DNA of 64,000 bases, taken from the NCBI GenBank assembly GCA_029817715.1, contig JARUPY010000448.1:1-64000 (forward strand), read 5' to 3'. Shown piece after piece: positions 8,832-18,279 of this stretch (position 1 is the stretch's first letter; the number at the start of each line of letters is the position of its first letter). The translations under genes and the position numbers were made by a program. This DNA comes from Melastoma dodecandrum (lineage: Eukaryota > Streptophyta > Magnoliopsida > Myrtales > Melastomataceae). Under the pieces are notes generated by a model. The model had not been told where the DNA came from. It made no database searches and saw only the letters and a list, made by a program, of their open reading frames with translations.

Positions 8832-9947
8832 TCACGCCAGCAGGCCGCCCGGCGTCGGGGCCAGCGGGTTCGGCGCGCCGGGATCGGCGCGATCCACGGC
8901 CGGCTCGCCGGCGGCCGCCGACCAAAGGCCGGCCACGAAGGCTTCGTCGAGGTCCTGCACGATGAAGACCAGCCGGGTCTCACGGTCCCCGTCCGGCCAG
9001 GACTCGAGCCGCTGGACGGGGTGGACGACGTGCTGGACCGCGTGCACGACCGCCGGCCGCGCCGGGTCGTCGGTGAGCGCCACGAGCCCCTTGCAGCGCA
9101 GCAGCCGGACGCCGTGGGCCGACACCAGCAGATCGAGAAAGAGCGACAGCGCCGCCGGCGCGACCGGCCGCGGCCATCGCAGGCTGAAGGCGCGGATGCG
9201 GGCGTCGTGACGGTTCACATCGTGGTGATGATGGTCGTGCGCCTCCTCGACCGCCTCCGCCGCGAGCCAGGCCTTGGCATCGGCGCCGCGCGCGACCGGG
9301 TCGTACGAAACGCCTCCGAGGAGATCGGCGACGCTCGCATTATCGGCGCGGAAGAGCGGCGCGCCGGGGTTGAGGCGGCGGAGTCGCGCTTCCAGCGGTG
9401 CGGTATCGCCGGCCAGGTCGGCCTTGGAGAGGACGAGGCGGTCGGCCATGGCGACCTGCTTCACGGCCTCCTGGTGCGCGTCGAGGGTCGCATCGCCGAC
9501 CACCGCATCGACGAGGGTGACCACCGCCTGCAGGCGAAACCGCATCCTGAGGTAGGGATGCGTCATCACGGTATGCAGCACGGGAGCGGGGTCGGCGAGG
9601 ACGGTGGTCTCGATCAGCACGCGCTTGAACGGCGTCATGCGCCCGTTGTCGCGCGCCCGCAGCGCGTCCTCGAGCGTTGCGACGAGGTCGCCGCGGATCG
9701 AGCAGCAGAGGCAGCCCGACGTCATCACCAGCATGTCGCCGTCGACGCGCTCGACGAGGTGGTGGTCGAGGCCAACCGAGCCGAACTCGTTGATCAGCAC
9801 CAGTGTGTCGGAGAGAGCGGGGTCGCGCAGCAGGCGGTTCAGCAGCGTGGTCTTGCCGGCGCCGAGGAAGCCGGTGACGACGACGAGGTCGAACGGCGGC
9901 GGCGGCCGGCGCGCCTGGCCCTGCTGCAGCGTGGCTTCAGCTGGCAT
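8832..9947 (-). CDS. COG0523 (CobW-like) GTPase metallochaperone
   Basis: A 371-residue G3E GTPase. The Walker A is GFLGAGKTTLLNRLL. The metal-binding CxCC motif is GCLCCSIRGDL. The guanine-specificity motif reads LSKADL instead of NKxD. A His-rich loop (HDHHHHDVNRHD) lies near residue 240, and the CobW C-terminal domain follows. COG0523 proteins deliver zinc, cobalt or other metals to client enzymes. The ATG lies 11 bp inside the end of the upstream carboxypeptidase gene, so it is translationally coupled. Possible clients are the neighbouring envelope enzymes or the B12 pathway, but neither is shown. No Zur box was recognised. Confidence 0.92.
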   Translation of the reverse strand: MPAEATLQQGQARRPPPPFDLVVVTGFLGAGKTTLLNRLLRDPALSDTLVLINEFGSVGLDHHLVERVDGDMLVMTSGCLCCSIRGDLVATLEDALRARDNGRMTPFKRVLIETTVLADPAPVLHTVMTHPYLRMRFRLQAVVTLVDAVVGDATLDAHQEAVKQVAMADRLVLSKADLAGDTAPLEARLRRLNPGAPLFRADNASVADLLGGVSYDPVARGADAKAWLAAEAVEEAHDHHHHDVNRHDARIRAFSLRWPRPVAPAALSLFLDLLVSAHGVRLLRCKGLVALTDDPARPAVVHAVQHVVHPVQRLESWPDGDRETRLVFIVQDLDEAFVAGLWSAAAGEPAVDRADPGAPNPLAPTPGGLLA

Positions 9948-11247
9948 CGGGCTTCTTCGCCTTCGCAGCGGCGGCGTGGGACGGCGCCTTGGCTTTCTTG
10001 GCGCCGGCAGCGGCTGTGCGCTTGGCGGAATGCTTCTTGCCCAGCGCTTCGGCCGCCTCGGCGGTCATCGGCTTCGTCGTCGTGCCGATGGGCGCATGCG
10101 GCGCCCGCGCCTGCGCGACGGCGCCCTGGTACCCCGGCTCAGCCCCGATGTGCACGGCGACGGGCGTGAAGACCGGCGTCGGAAGCGCGGCGATGCGTGC
10201 GACGACGCTGTTGCTCTGCTGCGGCGGCGCCACCGCGCTGCCGGCGATGGCGCCCTCGATCGTCGTCGCCGGCGCGGCGGTAGTCGAGGCCGCGAGCGGG
10301 GCGTCGAGCCGCGCCAGGTCGGTCTCGAAGGGCGCGGTGACGGGGTCCTTGGCGCAGACCTCGTCGTGCAGGTCGGGCGGGGCGGCCTGCGATGCCGGCA
10401 GCGTCAGGACCGAGCCGTGCGGCTGATCGATGCCGTCGAAGCCGCGGTCGAGCAGGTCGACGACCATCGCGTTGCGCAGGTCGGCTGTCGGCGCGCCGAG
10501 CACGACGACGATGAGCCGCCGGCCGCCGCGGAAGGCCGTGGCGACCAGGTTCCAGCCGGCGGCGCAGGTGAAGCCGGTCTTCATGCCGTCCATGCCGGGA
10601 TAGCGGCCGAGCAGGGTGTTGGTGTTGGGGATGCGCTTCTTGCCGAGCTCGAGCTCGCCGATGTCGAAGAGCTTGGCCTCCTCGGGAAAGGTCGCCAGGA
10701 GCGCCCGCGCCAGGATCGCGAGGTCGCGGGCGGAGGAATAATGGTCGGGTGCTGCGAGGCCGTTCGGGTTGACGAAGTGCGAGTCCCGCATCCCGAGCTG
10801 AGCCGCGGCACGGTTCATGTCGCCTGCGAACGCCTCGACGGACCCGGAGACGCCCTCGGCGATGGTGATCGCGATGTCGTTGGGCGATTCCACCATCAGC
10901 ATCTTCAGGGCGTTGCCGAGCGTCACCTGCGTGCCGGTGGGAAAGCCCATATGCGCCGGCGGCATCTTGTGCGCCCGCGCCGATACGACGAGCGGCGTGT
11001 CGAACGCGATCTTGTGATCGCGCACCGCCGACAGCGCGACGTAGACGGTCATCAGCTTCGTCGTCGAGGCGGGAAACCAGGGCTGCGTCGCGTCTTGCGC
11101 GTAGAGGACGTCGCCGGTCGCGTCGTCGATGGTGAGCGCGGGCGTCGCGCTCGCGGCCGTCGCCCCGATCAGCGAGCAGAGCAGGATGGCGAACCCCAGG
11201 CGTGCCAGTCGCGCGAGGGCGTTCGCCACGACCTCAGTTGCTGGCAT
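9937..11247 (-). CDS. D-alanyl-D-alanine carboxypeptidase (S11), second copy
   Basis: A 436-residue periplasmic peptidase of the PBP5 family that trims the terminal D-Ala of peptidoglycan pentapeptides. A signal peptide covers about residues 1-33. The catalytic motifs are S61-TT-K64, SPN (ESPNDIA) and KTG (GMKTGFTC). The C-terminal tail is Ala/Lys-rich and has no obvious amphipathic membrane anchor. It is a tandem paralogue of the gene at 11234-12802; both share an unusual C-terminal segment (GAEPGYQGAVAQARAPH here). Its start overlaps the end of the upstream copy by 14 bp and its end overlaps the COG0523 gene by 11 bp, so all three form one coupled operon. Confidence 0.94.
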   Translation of the reverse strand: MPATEVVANALARLARLGFAILLCSLIGATAASATPALTIDDATGDVLYAQDATQPWFPASTTKLMTVYVALSAVRDHKIAFDTPLVVSARAHKMPPAHMGFPTGTQVTLGNALKMLMVESPNDIAITIAEGVSGSVEAFAGDMNRAAAQLGMRDSHFVNPNGLAAPDHYSSARDLAILARALLATFPEEAKLFDIGELELGKKRIPNTNTLLGRYPGMDGMKTGFTCAAGWNLVATAFRGGRRLIVVVLGAPTADLRNAMVVDLLDRGFDGIDQPHGSVLTLPASQAAPPDLHDEVCAKDPVTAPFETDLARLDAPLAASTTAAPATTIEGAIAGSAVAPPQQSNSVVARIAALPTPVFTPVAVHIGAEPGYQGAVAQARAPHAPIGTTTKPMTAEAAEALGKKHSAKRTAAAGAKKAKAPSHAAAAKAKKPDAS

Positions 11248-12802
11248 CGGCCTTCGACTTGGCGCGGGCGACCTTCTTCGCCTCGGGCTTCTTGGCCGCG
11301 GCCTTGTGCGGCTCGGCCTTCTTCGCGACCGCCTTCTTGGCCTTGGCGGGCGCCGCCTGATGCCGCGCGGCGGCTTTGGCGTGCGGCTTGGCGGCCGCCG
11401 CGGGCTCGGTCGGCGCCTCGCCTTCGCTGCCGGCCAGCACCTTGGTCTTCGGCGCCTCGGCGGCGGCCTTCATGCTGACGCGGCCGCGGTGCGGGACGCG
11501 CGCGACCCTGGCGCGGCGTCCGCGCAACGGCAGCGCGGTCGGGTCGACCTGCAGCGGCGAGAGGCCGACGACGGGCTGCGTCACCGGCGCGGCGTAGGCC
11601 TCGGCCGTCACCGGCGGCGTGGCGGTGCCGACCGGCGTGTGCGGCGCGCGCGCTTCGGCGACGACCCCCGTGTAGCCGGGGTCGGCGCCGATCCGCACCG
11701 GAACGGGATCGAAGATCGGGGTCGGCATCGTGGTGATGCGCTCGGCCATCGGCCCGGCCGTGCTCGCCGCGTTGGGAGCGTTCGGAGCCGACGAGCCGAA
11801 CAGCATCGCGCCGGCCGGGTTCAGCGCGGAGAGGCCGATACCGGGGCTGGCGGCCGCCTGGAGCGGTTGGTCGAGCTGCTCGACCTCCGATCTGAACTCC
11901 GCGATCAGCCGTCCGCGGGCGCCGGAGCAGACGGGGCCGTGCATGTCGGGCGGCGAGCCGCCGGTCGCGGGCAGGGCGAACACCGACCCGCTCGGGCGGT
12001 CGATGTTGGCGAAGGCGCGGTCGAACAGCGCGGCGATCTTCTCGGTCCGCATCGCGACCGACGGCGCGCCGAAGACGATGGCGACGACGCGGCGCCCGTC
12101 GCGGAAGGCGCTCGCCACGACGTTGAAGCCGGCGGCGCAGGTGAAACCCGTCTTCATGCCGTCGGCACCCGGGTAGCGGCCGAGCAGGTTGTTGTGGTTC
12201 GGGATCAGCTCGGCGCCTAGCGACAGCTCGCCGAGATTGAAGAGGCCCACATCGTCGGGAAACTCGGTGTAGAGCGCGCGTGCCAGGATCGCCATGTCGC
12301 GCGCCGAGGAATAATGATCGGGATTGGGCAGGCCGTTCGGGTTGACGAAGTGAGACTCGTGCATGCCGAGCTGCGCGGCGGCGCGGTTCATATCGTCGGC
12401 GAAGGCTTCGACCGAGCCGGCGACGCCTTCCGCGACGGTGATCGCGATGTCGTTTGCCGAGCGCACCATCAGCATCTTCAGCGCATTGTCGAGCGTGACC
12501 TGCGTGCCGACCGGAAAGCCCATCTTGGACGGCGGCATCTTGTGCGCGCGGGCCGAGACGACGAGCGGTGTGTTCATCGCGATCTGATGGTCGCGCACGG
12601 CCGAGAGCGCGACGTAGACCGTCATGAGCTTGGTGGTCGAAGCCGGGAACCAGAGCTGCGTCGCGTCCTGCTCGTAGAGAACGTCACCCGTCGCGACATC
12701 CATGCTGACCGCGGGCGTGGCCTCGGCCCGGCCGATGCCCAAGGCCGCCAGGCAGACGATGAGCAGGGAGAGGAGCCGGCGAACGTCGCAAGGTCGGCGC
12801 AT
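11234..12802 (-). CDS. D-alanyl-D-alanine carboxypeptidase (S11), first copy
   Basis: A 522-residue S11 peptidase with a signal peptide ending near AEA (residue 28). The motifs are S55-TT-K58, SAN (RSANDIA) and KTG (GMKTGFTC). After the catalytic domain comes a roughly 200-residue low-complexity region. It includes GADPGYTGVVAEARAPH, shared with the downstream paralogue, and a Lys/Ala-rich basic tail (KKAVAKKAEPHKAAAKK) that could bind anionic wall polymers. The start ATG 12802 follows GGAAAAAG. It heads a three-gene operon with the second S11 enzyme and a COG0523 GTPase. A promoter should lie in 12803-12946, but no clear boxes were found. Confidence 0.94.
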   Translation of the reverse strand: MRRPCDVRRLLSLLIVCLAALGIGRAEATPAVSMDVATGDVLYEQDATQLWFPASTTKLMTVYVALSAVRDHQIAMNTPLVVSARAHKMPPSKMGFPVGTQVTLDNALKMLMVRSANDIAITVAEGVAGSVEAFADDMNRAAAQLGMHESHFVNPNGLPNPDHYSSARDMAILARALYTEFPDDVGLFNLGELSLGAELIPNHNNLLGRYPGADGMKTGFTCAAGFNVVASAFRDGRRVVAIVFGAPSVAMRTEKIAALFDRAFANIDRPSGSVFALPATGGSPPDMHGPVCSGARGRLIAEFRSEVEQLDQPLQAAASPGIGLSALNPAGAMLFGSSAPNAPNAASTAGPMAERITTMPTPIFDPVPVRIGADPGYTGVVAEARAPHTPVGTATPPVTAEAYAAPVTQPVVGLSPLQVDPTALPLRGRRARVARVPHRGRVSMKAAAEAPKTKVLAGSEGEAPTEPAAAAKPHAKAAARHQAAPAKAKKAVAKKAEPHKAAAKKPEAKKVARAKSKADASN

Positions 12803-12946
12803 TAAACTTTTTCCAACGCTCTCATGACGCTAGCGAAGCGTATTTCGGCTGGGAAGGGGACGGCGACGGCTCTGTGTTCGCTTGAGCTGGCGTGATCGCC
12901 GGGCTAAGCGGCGGTTTCAAGGCGCGCACGCTGCGCGCCAGGCGCG

Positions 12947-13246
12947 CTACTCGCCGGGCGCGCGGGCCTCGATGGCCAGGGCGTGCACGCCGTCCGGCGT
13001 CAATTCGTCGGCGAGCAACGTATTGATGGCACGGTGACGCTCGATCCGGCTCTTGCCGCGGAAGCCTTCGGAGACCACCTTGATGCGGAAGTGCGTCTCG
13101 CCCGATCCGCGCGCGCCGCCGGGGCGCGACACGACATGGGCGTGCCCGGCGTGGCGTGCCGACTCGTCGATCACCTCGAGCGCCGTCGGCGCCAAGGCGA
13201 CGGGGAGCGTGTGCCTGGTCCGATCTGCGACGATACCTTCACTCAT
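12947..13246 (-). CDS. bolA: BolA-family protein
   Basis: A 99-residue protein with the BolA fold: GETHFRIKVVSEGFRGKSRIERHRAI followed by LADELTPDGVHALAIEARAP. BolA proteins bind [2Fe-2S] clusters with monothiol glutaredoxins and can act as regulators of stress morphology. The start ATG 13246 has AGGA 9 nt upstream. It is divergent from the J-domain gene at 13376, an arrangement common in Rhizobiales just before cobS/cobT. The 129-bp gap between them should hold both promoters. Confidence 0.93.
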   Translation of the reverse strand: MSEGIVADRTRHTLPVALAPTALEVIDESARHAGHAHVVSRPGGARGSGETHFRIKVVSEGFRGKSRIERHRAINTLLADELTPDGVHALAIEARAPGE

Positions 13247-13375
13247 GCTTGATATCCTGTCTTCGGCCGGCGTGGTCTCGCGCCGTCCATGCTACGCGGG
13301 TCGCGGGTTCGCGACTGCGTGAACCTGTCGCCCACCGCTTGATGCCTGTCGAAACACGCCCATAATGCCCCAACC

Positions 13376-13987
13376 ATGAACCTGAACTCGCGACTTTTCG
13401 ATCGTATTCGGATGACCCGGGACACGCGGCCTGCGCCCGCGGTCGAGGAAGTGCGTTGCAACTACCCCGGCTGCAAGGAGATCGGTACGTTCCGTGCCCC
13501 ACAGGGGCGTGACCGGGAAGGGCAGTTCTTCAGCTTCTGTCTGGAGCACGTCCGCGAGTACAACGCCTCCTACAACTATTTCAACGGCATGAGCGCCGAC
13601 GACGTCGCCCATTATCAGCGCGACGCGATGACCGGCCATCGTCCGACATGGACGATGGGCTCCAACCGCACCTCAAAAGGTTTCCGCGAGGAGGGCGACC
13701 GTGACGGAACGGCCGACCCGCTCGGCATGTTTCGTGCTGGCATGCAGGCGCGGACCGGGGGACGCACGCGCGAGCCGCCGCGACCGCGCGTCAACATCGC
13801 CGCGGCGAAGGCGCTCGACAAGCTCGGCCTCGACGAGACCGCCGGTGCGCCGACGGTGAAGGCGAGGTACAAGGACCTCGTGAAGCAGTTGCACCCCGAC
13901 GCCAATGGTGGCGACCGCTCGAACGAAGACCGACTGCGCGAGATCATCCGCGCCTACAATTACCTGAAGTCCGTCAAGCTCGCATAA
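13376..13987 (+). CDS. J-domain protein with C-terminal DnaJ domain
   Basis: A 203-residue protein. The N-terminal part has a small Cys/His cluster (CNYPGCKEIGTFRAP, FCLEHVREYN) that may bind metal. The C-terminal J-domain is about residues 140-203 with the essential HPD motif in KQLHPDANGGD. J-proteins stimulate the ATPase of DnaK. This family member, with a C-terminal J-domain, is regularly found upstream of cobS in Rhizobiales. The cobS ATG is 51 bp downstream, so cotranscription is likely. The client protein is unknown. Confidence 0.93.
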   Translation: MNLNSRLFDRIRMTRDTRPAPAVEEVRCNYPGCKEIGTFRAPQGRDREGQFFSFCLEHVREYNASYNYFNGMSADDVAHYQRDAMTGHRPTWTMGSNRTSKGFREEGDRDGTADPLGMFRAGMQARTGGRTREPPRPRVNIAAAKALDKLGLDETAGAPTVKARYKDLVKQLHPDANGGDRSNEDRLREIIRAYNYLKSVKLA

Positions 13988-14038
13988 GCGGCGCGCCTCC
14001 CCGGCCGGGAGTTCGGACGAGAGAAAGAAAGAAGGCTC

Positions 14039-15109
14039 ATGGAGAGCGTGACGATCGACGAGGCCAGGTCCGGCGGCATGCCGGACATGAAGGTCTCGGT
14101 CCGCCAGGTGTTCGGGATCGACAGCGACATGGAGGCGCCGGCCTATGCGAAGGCCGAGGCGCACGTTCCCGATCTCGATCCCGACTATCTGTTCGACAAG
14201 GACACGACGCTCGCGATCCTCGCCGGGTTTTCCCGCAACCGGCGCGTCATGGTGACCGGCTACCACGGCACCGGCAAGTCGACGCATATCGAGCAGGTCG
14301 CCGCCCGGCTGAACTGGCCCTGCGTGCGCATCAACCTCGACAGCCACGTCTCGCGCGTCGATCTCGTCGGCAAGGACGCGATCGTGCTGAAGGAGGGCAA
14401 GCAGGTCACCGAGTTCCGGGACGGGATCCTGCCCTGGGCGCTGCAGAACAACGTCGCGCTCTGCTTCGACGAATACGATGCCGGCCGCCCTGACGTGATG
14501 TTCGTGATCCAACGGGTGCTGGAGACGGCGGGCCGCCTGACCCTGCTCGATCAGAGCCGCGTCATCCGCCCGCATCCCGCGTTCCGGCTGTTCGCCACGA
14601 CGAACACGATCGGCCTCGGCGACACGTCGGGCCTCTATCACGGCACGCAGCAGATCAACCAGGGTCAGATGGACCGCTGGTCGATCGTCGCGACGCTGAA
14701 CTATCTGCCGCACGACCGCGAGGTCGACATCGTGATGGCCAAGGTGCCGCGCTTCGCCGGCGAGGCCGCCGACGCCAAGGGCAAGGACGCCGCGGGCAAG
14801 GACGCGACCGCCAAGGACGGCCGCTCCAAGCTCATCAAGGGCAGCCGCGACACCGTCTCGAAGATGGTGCGCGTTGCCGACCTCACGCGCAACGCCTTCA
14901 TCGCCGGCGATCTTTCGACGGTGATGAGCCCACGCACGGTCATCACCTGGGCCGAGGACGCCGAGATCTTCGGCGACGTCGGCTTCGCGTTCCGCCTCAC
15001 CTTCCTCAACAAGTGCGACGAACTCGAGCGCACGCTGGTCGCCGAGTTCTACCAGCGCTGCTTCGGCCAAGAGCTACCGGAGAGCGCGGTCAACGTCGTG
15101 ATGAGCTGA
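14039..15109 (+). CDS. cobS: Cobaltochelatase subunit CobS (AAA+ ATPase)
   Basis: A 356-residue AAA+ subunit of the aerobic cobaltochelatase CobNST, which inserts Co2+ into hydrogenobyrinic acid a,c-diamide during B12 synthesis. Walker A is [10 protein letters not shown] (residues 74-83), Walker B is [10 protein letters not shown], and sensor 1 lies in [13 protein letters not shown] Lys/Ala/Asp-rich stretch of about 25 residues ([18 protein letters not shown]), near residues 242-265, looks like a low-complexity insertion, because CobS is more often about 330 residues. The ATG at 14039 follows a GAAGG ribosome site. It partners with CobT at 15630; a DUF29 gene sits between them. Confidence 0.96.
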   Translation: MESVTIDEARSGGMPDMKVSVRQVFGIDSDMEAPAYAKAEAHVPDLDPDYLFDKDTTLAILAGFSRNRRVMVTGYHGTGKSTHIEQVAARLNWPCVRINLDSHVSRVDLVGKDAIVLKEGKQVTEFRDGILPWALQNNVALCFDEYDAGRPDVMFVIQRVLETAGRLTLLDQSRVIRPHPAFRLFATTNTIGLGDTSGLYHGTQQINQGQMDRWSIVATLNYLPHDREVDIVMAKVPRFAGEAADAKGKDAAGKDATAKDGRSKLIKGSRDTVSKMVRVADLTRNAFIAGDLSTVMSPRTVITWAEDAEIFGDVGFAFRLTFLNKCDELERTLVAEFYQRCFGQELPESAVNVVMS

Positions 15110-15130
15110 GGTCGCGCGGGGGAGGGCGAT

Positions 15131-15628
15131 GTGAGCGGAAAAGTGCCCGCGGCCCACGTCGCAGCCGATCCCTTGCGTGCCGAGGCAGTGGCCGAGGCTC
15201 CCCGCGTTTCCGACTACTATGCGTGGTCGCAGGAGCAGGCCGCGCACATTCGAGCGGGTCGTTTCGACCAGGTCGATCTTCTCGATGTCGCCGACGAGAT
15301 CGAGGACGTGGGCAAGAGCGAGAAGCGGGAGTTGAGGAGCAATCTTGAGAATGTGCTGGTGCACATCCTCAAGTGGGAGCACCAACCGCAACGGCGCGGC
15401 CGCTCCTGGGCCCTGTCGATGGCTGAGCACCGGCGCCGCGTCTTCGACAACCTCGCCGACAGCCCGAGCCTGGCCGGTGACTGGGACGAGATGGTGAGTA
15501 GCGCCTATAAGCTCGCAAGATTGCGGGCGGCGCGCGAGACAAACCTCTCGCTTGAGCGCTTCGACGAAAAATGCCCCTACGACCGCGAAGCCATCATGGA
15601 CGCGGTCTTCGAGATAGACGAGAGCTGA
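15131..15628 (+). CDS. DUF29 domain protein between cobS and cobT
   Basis: A 165-residue soluble protein. It matches the DUF29 pattern: [46 protein letters not shown] and SPSL. The family's function is unknown. The start is GTG, preceded by GGGGGAGGG. Only 21 bp separate it from cobS and 1 bp separates its stop from the TTG start of cobT, so it is translated as part of the chelatase operon. DUF29 genes are common in cyanobacteria and scattered in proteobacteria, often in multiple copies. This copy may be an inserted passenger rather than a cobalt enzyme. Confidence 0.88.
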   Translation: MSGKVPAAHVAADPLRAEAVAEAPRVSDYYAWSQEQAAHIRAGRFDQVDLLDVADEIEDVGKSEKRELRSNLENVLVHILKWEHQPQRRGRSWALSMAEHRRRVFDNLADSPSLAGDWDEMVSSAYKLARLRAARETNLSLERFDEKCPYDREAIMDAVFEIDES

Positions 15629-15629
15629 T

Positions 15630-17531
15630 TTGGCCTCAAACCACAAGCCACCGGGCAAGGTCGACGCGCCGCAGGAACCGTTCAAGCGGGCAGTGGCCGG
15701 GTGCATGCGTGCCTTGGCGCGCTCGCCCGAGCTCGAGGTGACCTACGCGCCGGAGCGGCCGAGCCTCGTCACTGCCACAGACGGCGTCAAGGCGCGTCTG
15801 CCCGAGCCGCCGCGCAAGCTCGACGCGAAGGACGCGGCGATCGTGCGCGGCCACGCGGATGCGATGGCGCTGCGCCTCACCTGCCACGACGGCAACATCC
15901 ATCGCCGGCTGCTGCCGCAGACGGCGGGCGGCCGCGCCTGTTTCGATGCCGTCGAGCAGGCCCGCGTCGAGGCGATCGGCGCGCGCCGCATGGAGGGCGT
16001 CGCCGGCAACCTCACCGCGATGCTCGACGACCGGCTCGTGCGCGCGCGCCTGCCCGAGGTGACGCGTCGCGAGGACGCGCCGCTCGAGGAGGCGCTGGCG
16101 ATGATGGTGCGCGAGCGCCTGACCGGGATGCGGCCGCCGAAGAGCGGCGAGCGCGTCGTCGACCTGTGGCGTCCCTGGATAGAGGAGCGCATCGGCCGCG
16201 ATCTCGACAAGCTCGGCGCGTCCATCGAGGATCAGAAAGCCTTCGCGCAATCCGTCCACAAGCTGCTTGCCGCGCTCGACATGGGCGAGGAAACCGGCGC
16301 CGACCAGGAAAACGAGGACGAGTCGCGCGACGACGAAGCCGACAGCGAGCAGCAGCAGGACGAGGAGCGGCAGGGCGATGCCGACCGTTCCGACGACGGC
16401 CAGCAGAGCGAGAAGGCGGAGGCCTCCTCCGAGGAGATGGACGAGTCCGCGATGGACTCCGCCGAGGCGCCACGCGGCGAATCGGCGGACGAGGCCGAAG
16501 ACTCCGATGCCGATGAGGCGTCAGACGCGCGCCGCGATCCCGTGCAGAGCCGCAACGAGCCGCGCGGGCCGGAGTACCGTGCCTACAGTCGCGCCAACGA
16601 CGAGATCATCACGGCCGAGGAGCTGTGCGACCCGGAGGAATTGGAGCGGCTGCGCGCCTTCCTCGACAAGCAGTTGTCGAACTTGTCGTCGATCGTCGCG
16701 CGGCTCGCCAATCGGCTGCAGCGTCGGCTGATGGCCCAGCAGAACCGCTCGTGGGAGTTCGACCTCGAGGAGGGCATGCTCGATCCGTCGCGTCTGCCGC
16801 GCATCATCATCGATCCGAACCAGCCGCTGTCGTTCAAGCGCGAAAAGGACACCGATTTCCGCGACACGGTCGTCACGCTGCTGCTCGACAATTCCGGCTC
16901 GATGCGCGGACGGCCGATCACGGTGGCCGCGACCTGCGCCGACATCCTGGCGCGCACGCTCGAGCGCTGCGGCGTCAAGGTCGAGATCCTGGGATTCACC
17001 ACTCGGGCCTGGAAGGGCGGGCTTGCTCGCGAAGCGTGGCTGCAGGCCGGCAAGCCGGCATCGCCCGGCCGGCTCAACGACCTGCGCCACATCATCTACA
17101 AGTCGGCGGACGCGCCTTGGCGCCGTGCACGCCGCAATCTCGGACTGATGATGCGGGAAGGATTGCTCAAGGAGAATATCGATGGCGAGGCGCTCGACTG
17201 GGCGCACAAGCGCCTGCTCGGGCGGCCCGAGCAGCGGCGCATCCTGATGATGATCTCGGACGGTGCACCGGTCGACGATTCGACGCTTTCGGTCAATCCC
17301 GGCAACTACCTCGAGCGCCACCTTCGTCACGTCATCGAGGAGATCGAGACGCGGTCGCCCGTCGAGCTGATCGCCATCGGCATCGGCCACGACGTGACGC
17401 GCTACTACCGCCGCGCCGTGACGATCGTCGATGCCGAGGAGTTGGGTGGCGTGATGACGGAAAAGCTCGCTGAGCTATTCGACGAGACCGGCACGCAGCC
17501 GCAGCGCGGCGGGCGGCCGACGCTGCACTAG
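15630..17531 (+). CDS. cobT: Cobaltochelatase subunit CobT
   Basis: A 633-residue subunit that forms a ring complex with CobS. Residues about 1-210 are the CobT N-terminal domain ([20 protein letters not shown]). A highly acidic linker rich in Asp/Glu/Ser lies at about 215-320. A C-terminal von Willebrand A domain carries the MIDAS motif [11 protein letters not shown] (Asp420). The start is TTG at 15630, 1 nt after the DUF29 stop; it is needed to include the conserved N-terminus, and no nearer ATG exists. Translation therefore probably depends on coupling to the upstream gene. CobN is not in the window. Confidence 0.96.
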   Translation: MASNHKPPGKVDAPQEPFKRAVAGCMRALARSPELEVTYAPERPSLVTATDGVKARLPEPPRKLDAKDAAIVRGHADAMALRLTCHDGNIHRRLLPQTAGGRACFDAVEQARVEAIGARRMEGVAGNLTAMLDDRLVRARLPEVTRREDAPLEEALAMMVRERLTGMRPPKSGERVVDLWRPWIEERIGRDLDKLGASIEDQKAFAQSVHKLLAALDMGEETGADQENEDESRDDEADSEQQQDEERQGDADRSDDGQQSEKAEASSEEMDESAMDSAEAPRGESADEAEDSDADEASDARRDPVQSRNEPRGPEYRAYSRANDEIITAEELCDPEELERLRAFLDKQLSNLSSIVARLANRLQRRLMAQQNRSWEFDLEEGMLDPSRLPRIIIDPNQPLSFKREKDTDFRDTVVTLLLDNSGSMRGRPITVAATCADILARTLERCGVKVEILGFTTRAWKGGLAREAWLQAGKPASPGRLNDLRHIIYKSADAPWRRARRNLGLMMREGLLKENIDGEALDWAHKRLLGRPEQRRILMMISDGAPVDDSTLSVNPGNYLERHLRHVIEEIETRSPVELIAIGIGHDVTRYYRRAVTIVDAEELGGVMTEKLAELFDETGTQPQRGGRPTLH

Positions 17532-17599
17532 GCAGAGCGAAGCAATGCGTCACGTCGGCGTCGCCGAGGTTCGCTTAAGTGGCTGCGGGAGAGCCACGC

Positions 17600-18247
17600 A
17601 TGCGTCTTTTCTGTCTGGTCGCCATGCTCCTCACGACGCTCGGTACGAGCGCCGTCAGGGCGCAAACGATGCCTGCGCTCTCGCCAGAGGCTTTGAGCGA
17701 CCTCGTCCCGCGATGGTGGCGGTGGCGGGTTGCGCTCCCTGCCTTGGCGCTTCCGGACAAGGACAAGGCCGGGCACTTCTGCGACGTCGGCCAGTCCGGC
17801 GGTACGTGGTTCCTCGCCGGCCTGTTGACCTTCGGCACCGCTCCGGGACCCATGCGGCGCGCCTGCGTGATGCCGGCCGGGCGGCGCCTGTTCTTTCCGC
17901 TCGTCACGCTCATGCGCGTCGTTCAAGGCGATATAAGCTGCGCCAAGGCGCAGGCTCAGGTCTCCGCCGGAATCGACAAGGCCGACAAGATGGTCGCGAC
18001 GCTCGACGGCACAAATCTCTTGACGTCGACCCCCGCCCGCTGGGGCAGCAGTGCGACGTGCGTTGCCTTGAACCTACCTGCCGATGGTCCGTCCTCGAAG
18101 CTGACGGCGGCGGTTGACGGATACTGGCTCTCGATAGGTCCGCTGCCTTTAGGGCATCATACGCTCGTCTATGGCGCCTCGCTTCCAGCCAATCATGACC
18201 AAGACGATATTGCCCAGTCGACCACCTACGAGCTCGAGGTGCAGTAG
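17600..18247 (+). CDS. Secreted protein of unknown function
   Basis: A 215-residue protein with a clear signal peptide (MRLFCLVAMLLTTLGTSAVRAQ). The mature part contains RWWRWRVALPAL, then DKAGHFCDVGQSGGTWFLAG and a cysteine-spaced C-terminal half (ISCAKA, SATCVALNLP), so disulfides are possible. I do not recognise a named family. The ATG at 17600 has GGGAG upstream; an in-frame GTG at 17579 would only lengthen the leader. It faces the DUF805/vgrG cluster with 32 bp between stops. It may be a periplasmic partner of that cluster, but this is only a positional guess. Confidence 0.8.
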   Translation: MRLFCLVAMLLTTLGTSAVRAQTMPALSPEALSDLVPRWWRWRVALPALALPDKDKAGHFCDVGQSGGTWFLAGLLTFGTAPGPMRRACVMPAGRRLFFPLVTLMRVVQGDISCAKAQAQVSAGIDKADKMVATLDGTNLLTSTPARWGSSATCVALNLPADGPSSKLTAAVDGYWLSIGPLPLGHHTLVYGASLPANHDQDDIAQSTTYELEVQ

Positions 18248-18279
18248 CCGCAGGATCGCTCAGCACGTGGCACCCAGGC

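Noticed and set aside
12803..13375. CRISPR arrays or insertion sequences
   Set aside because: No regularly spaced repeats or transposase genes were seen here or elsewhere in the window.
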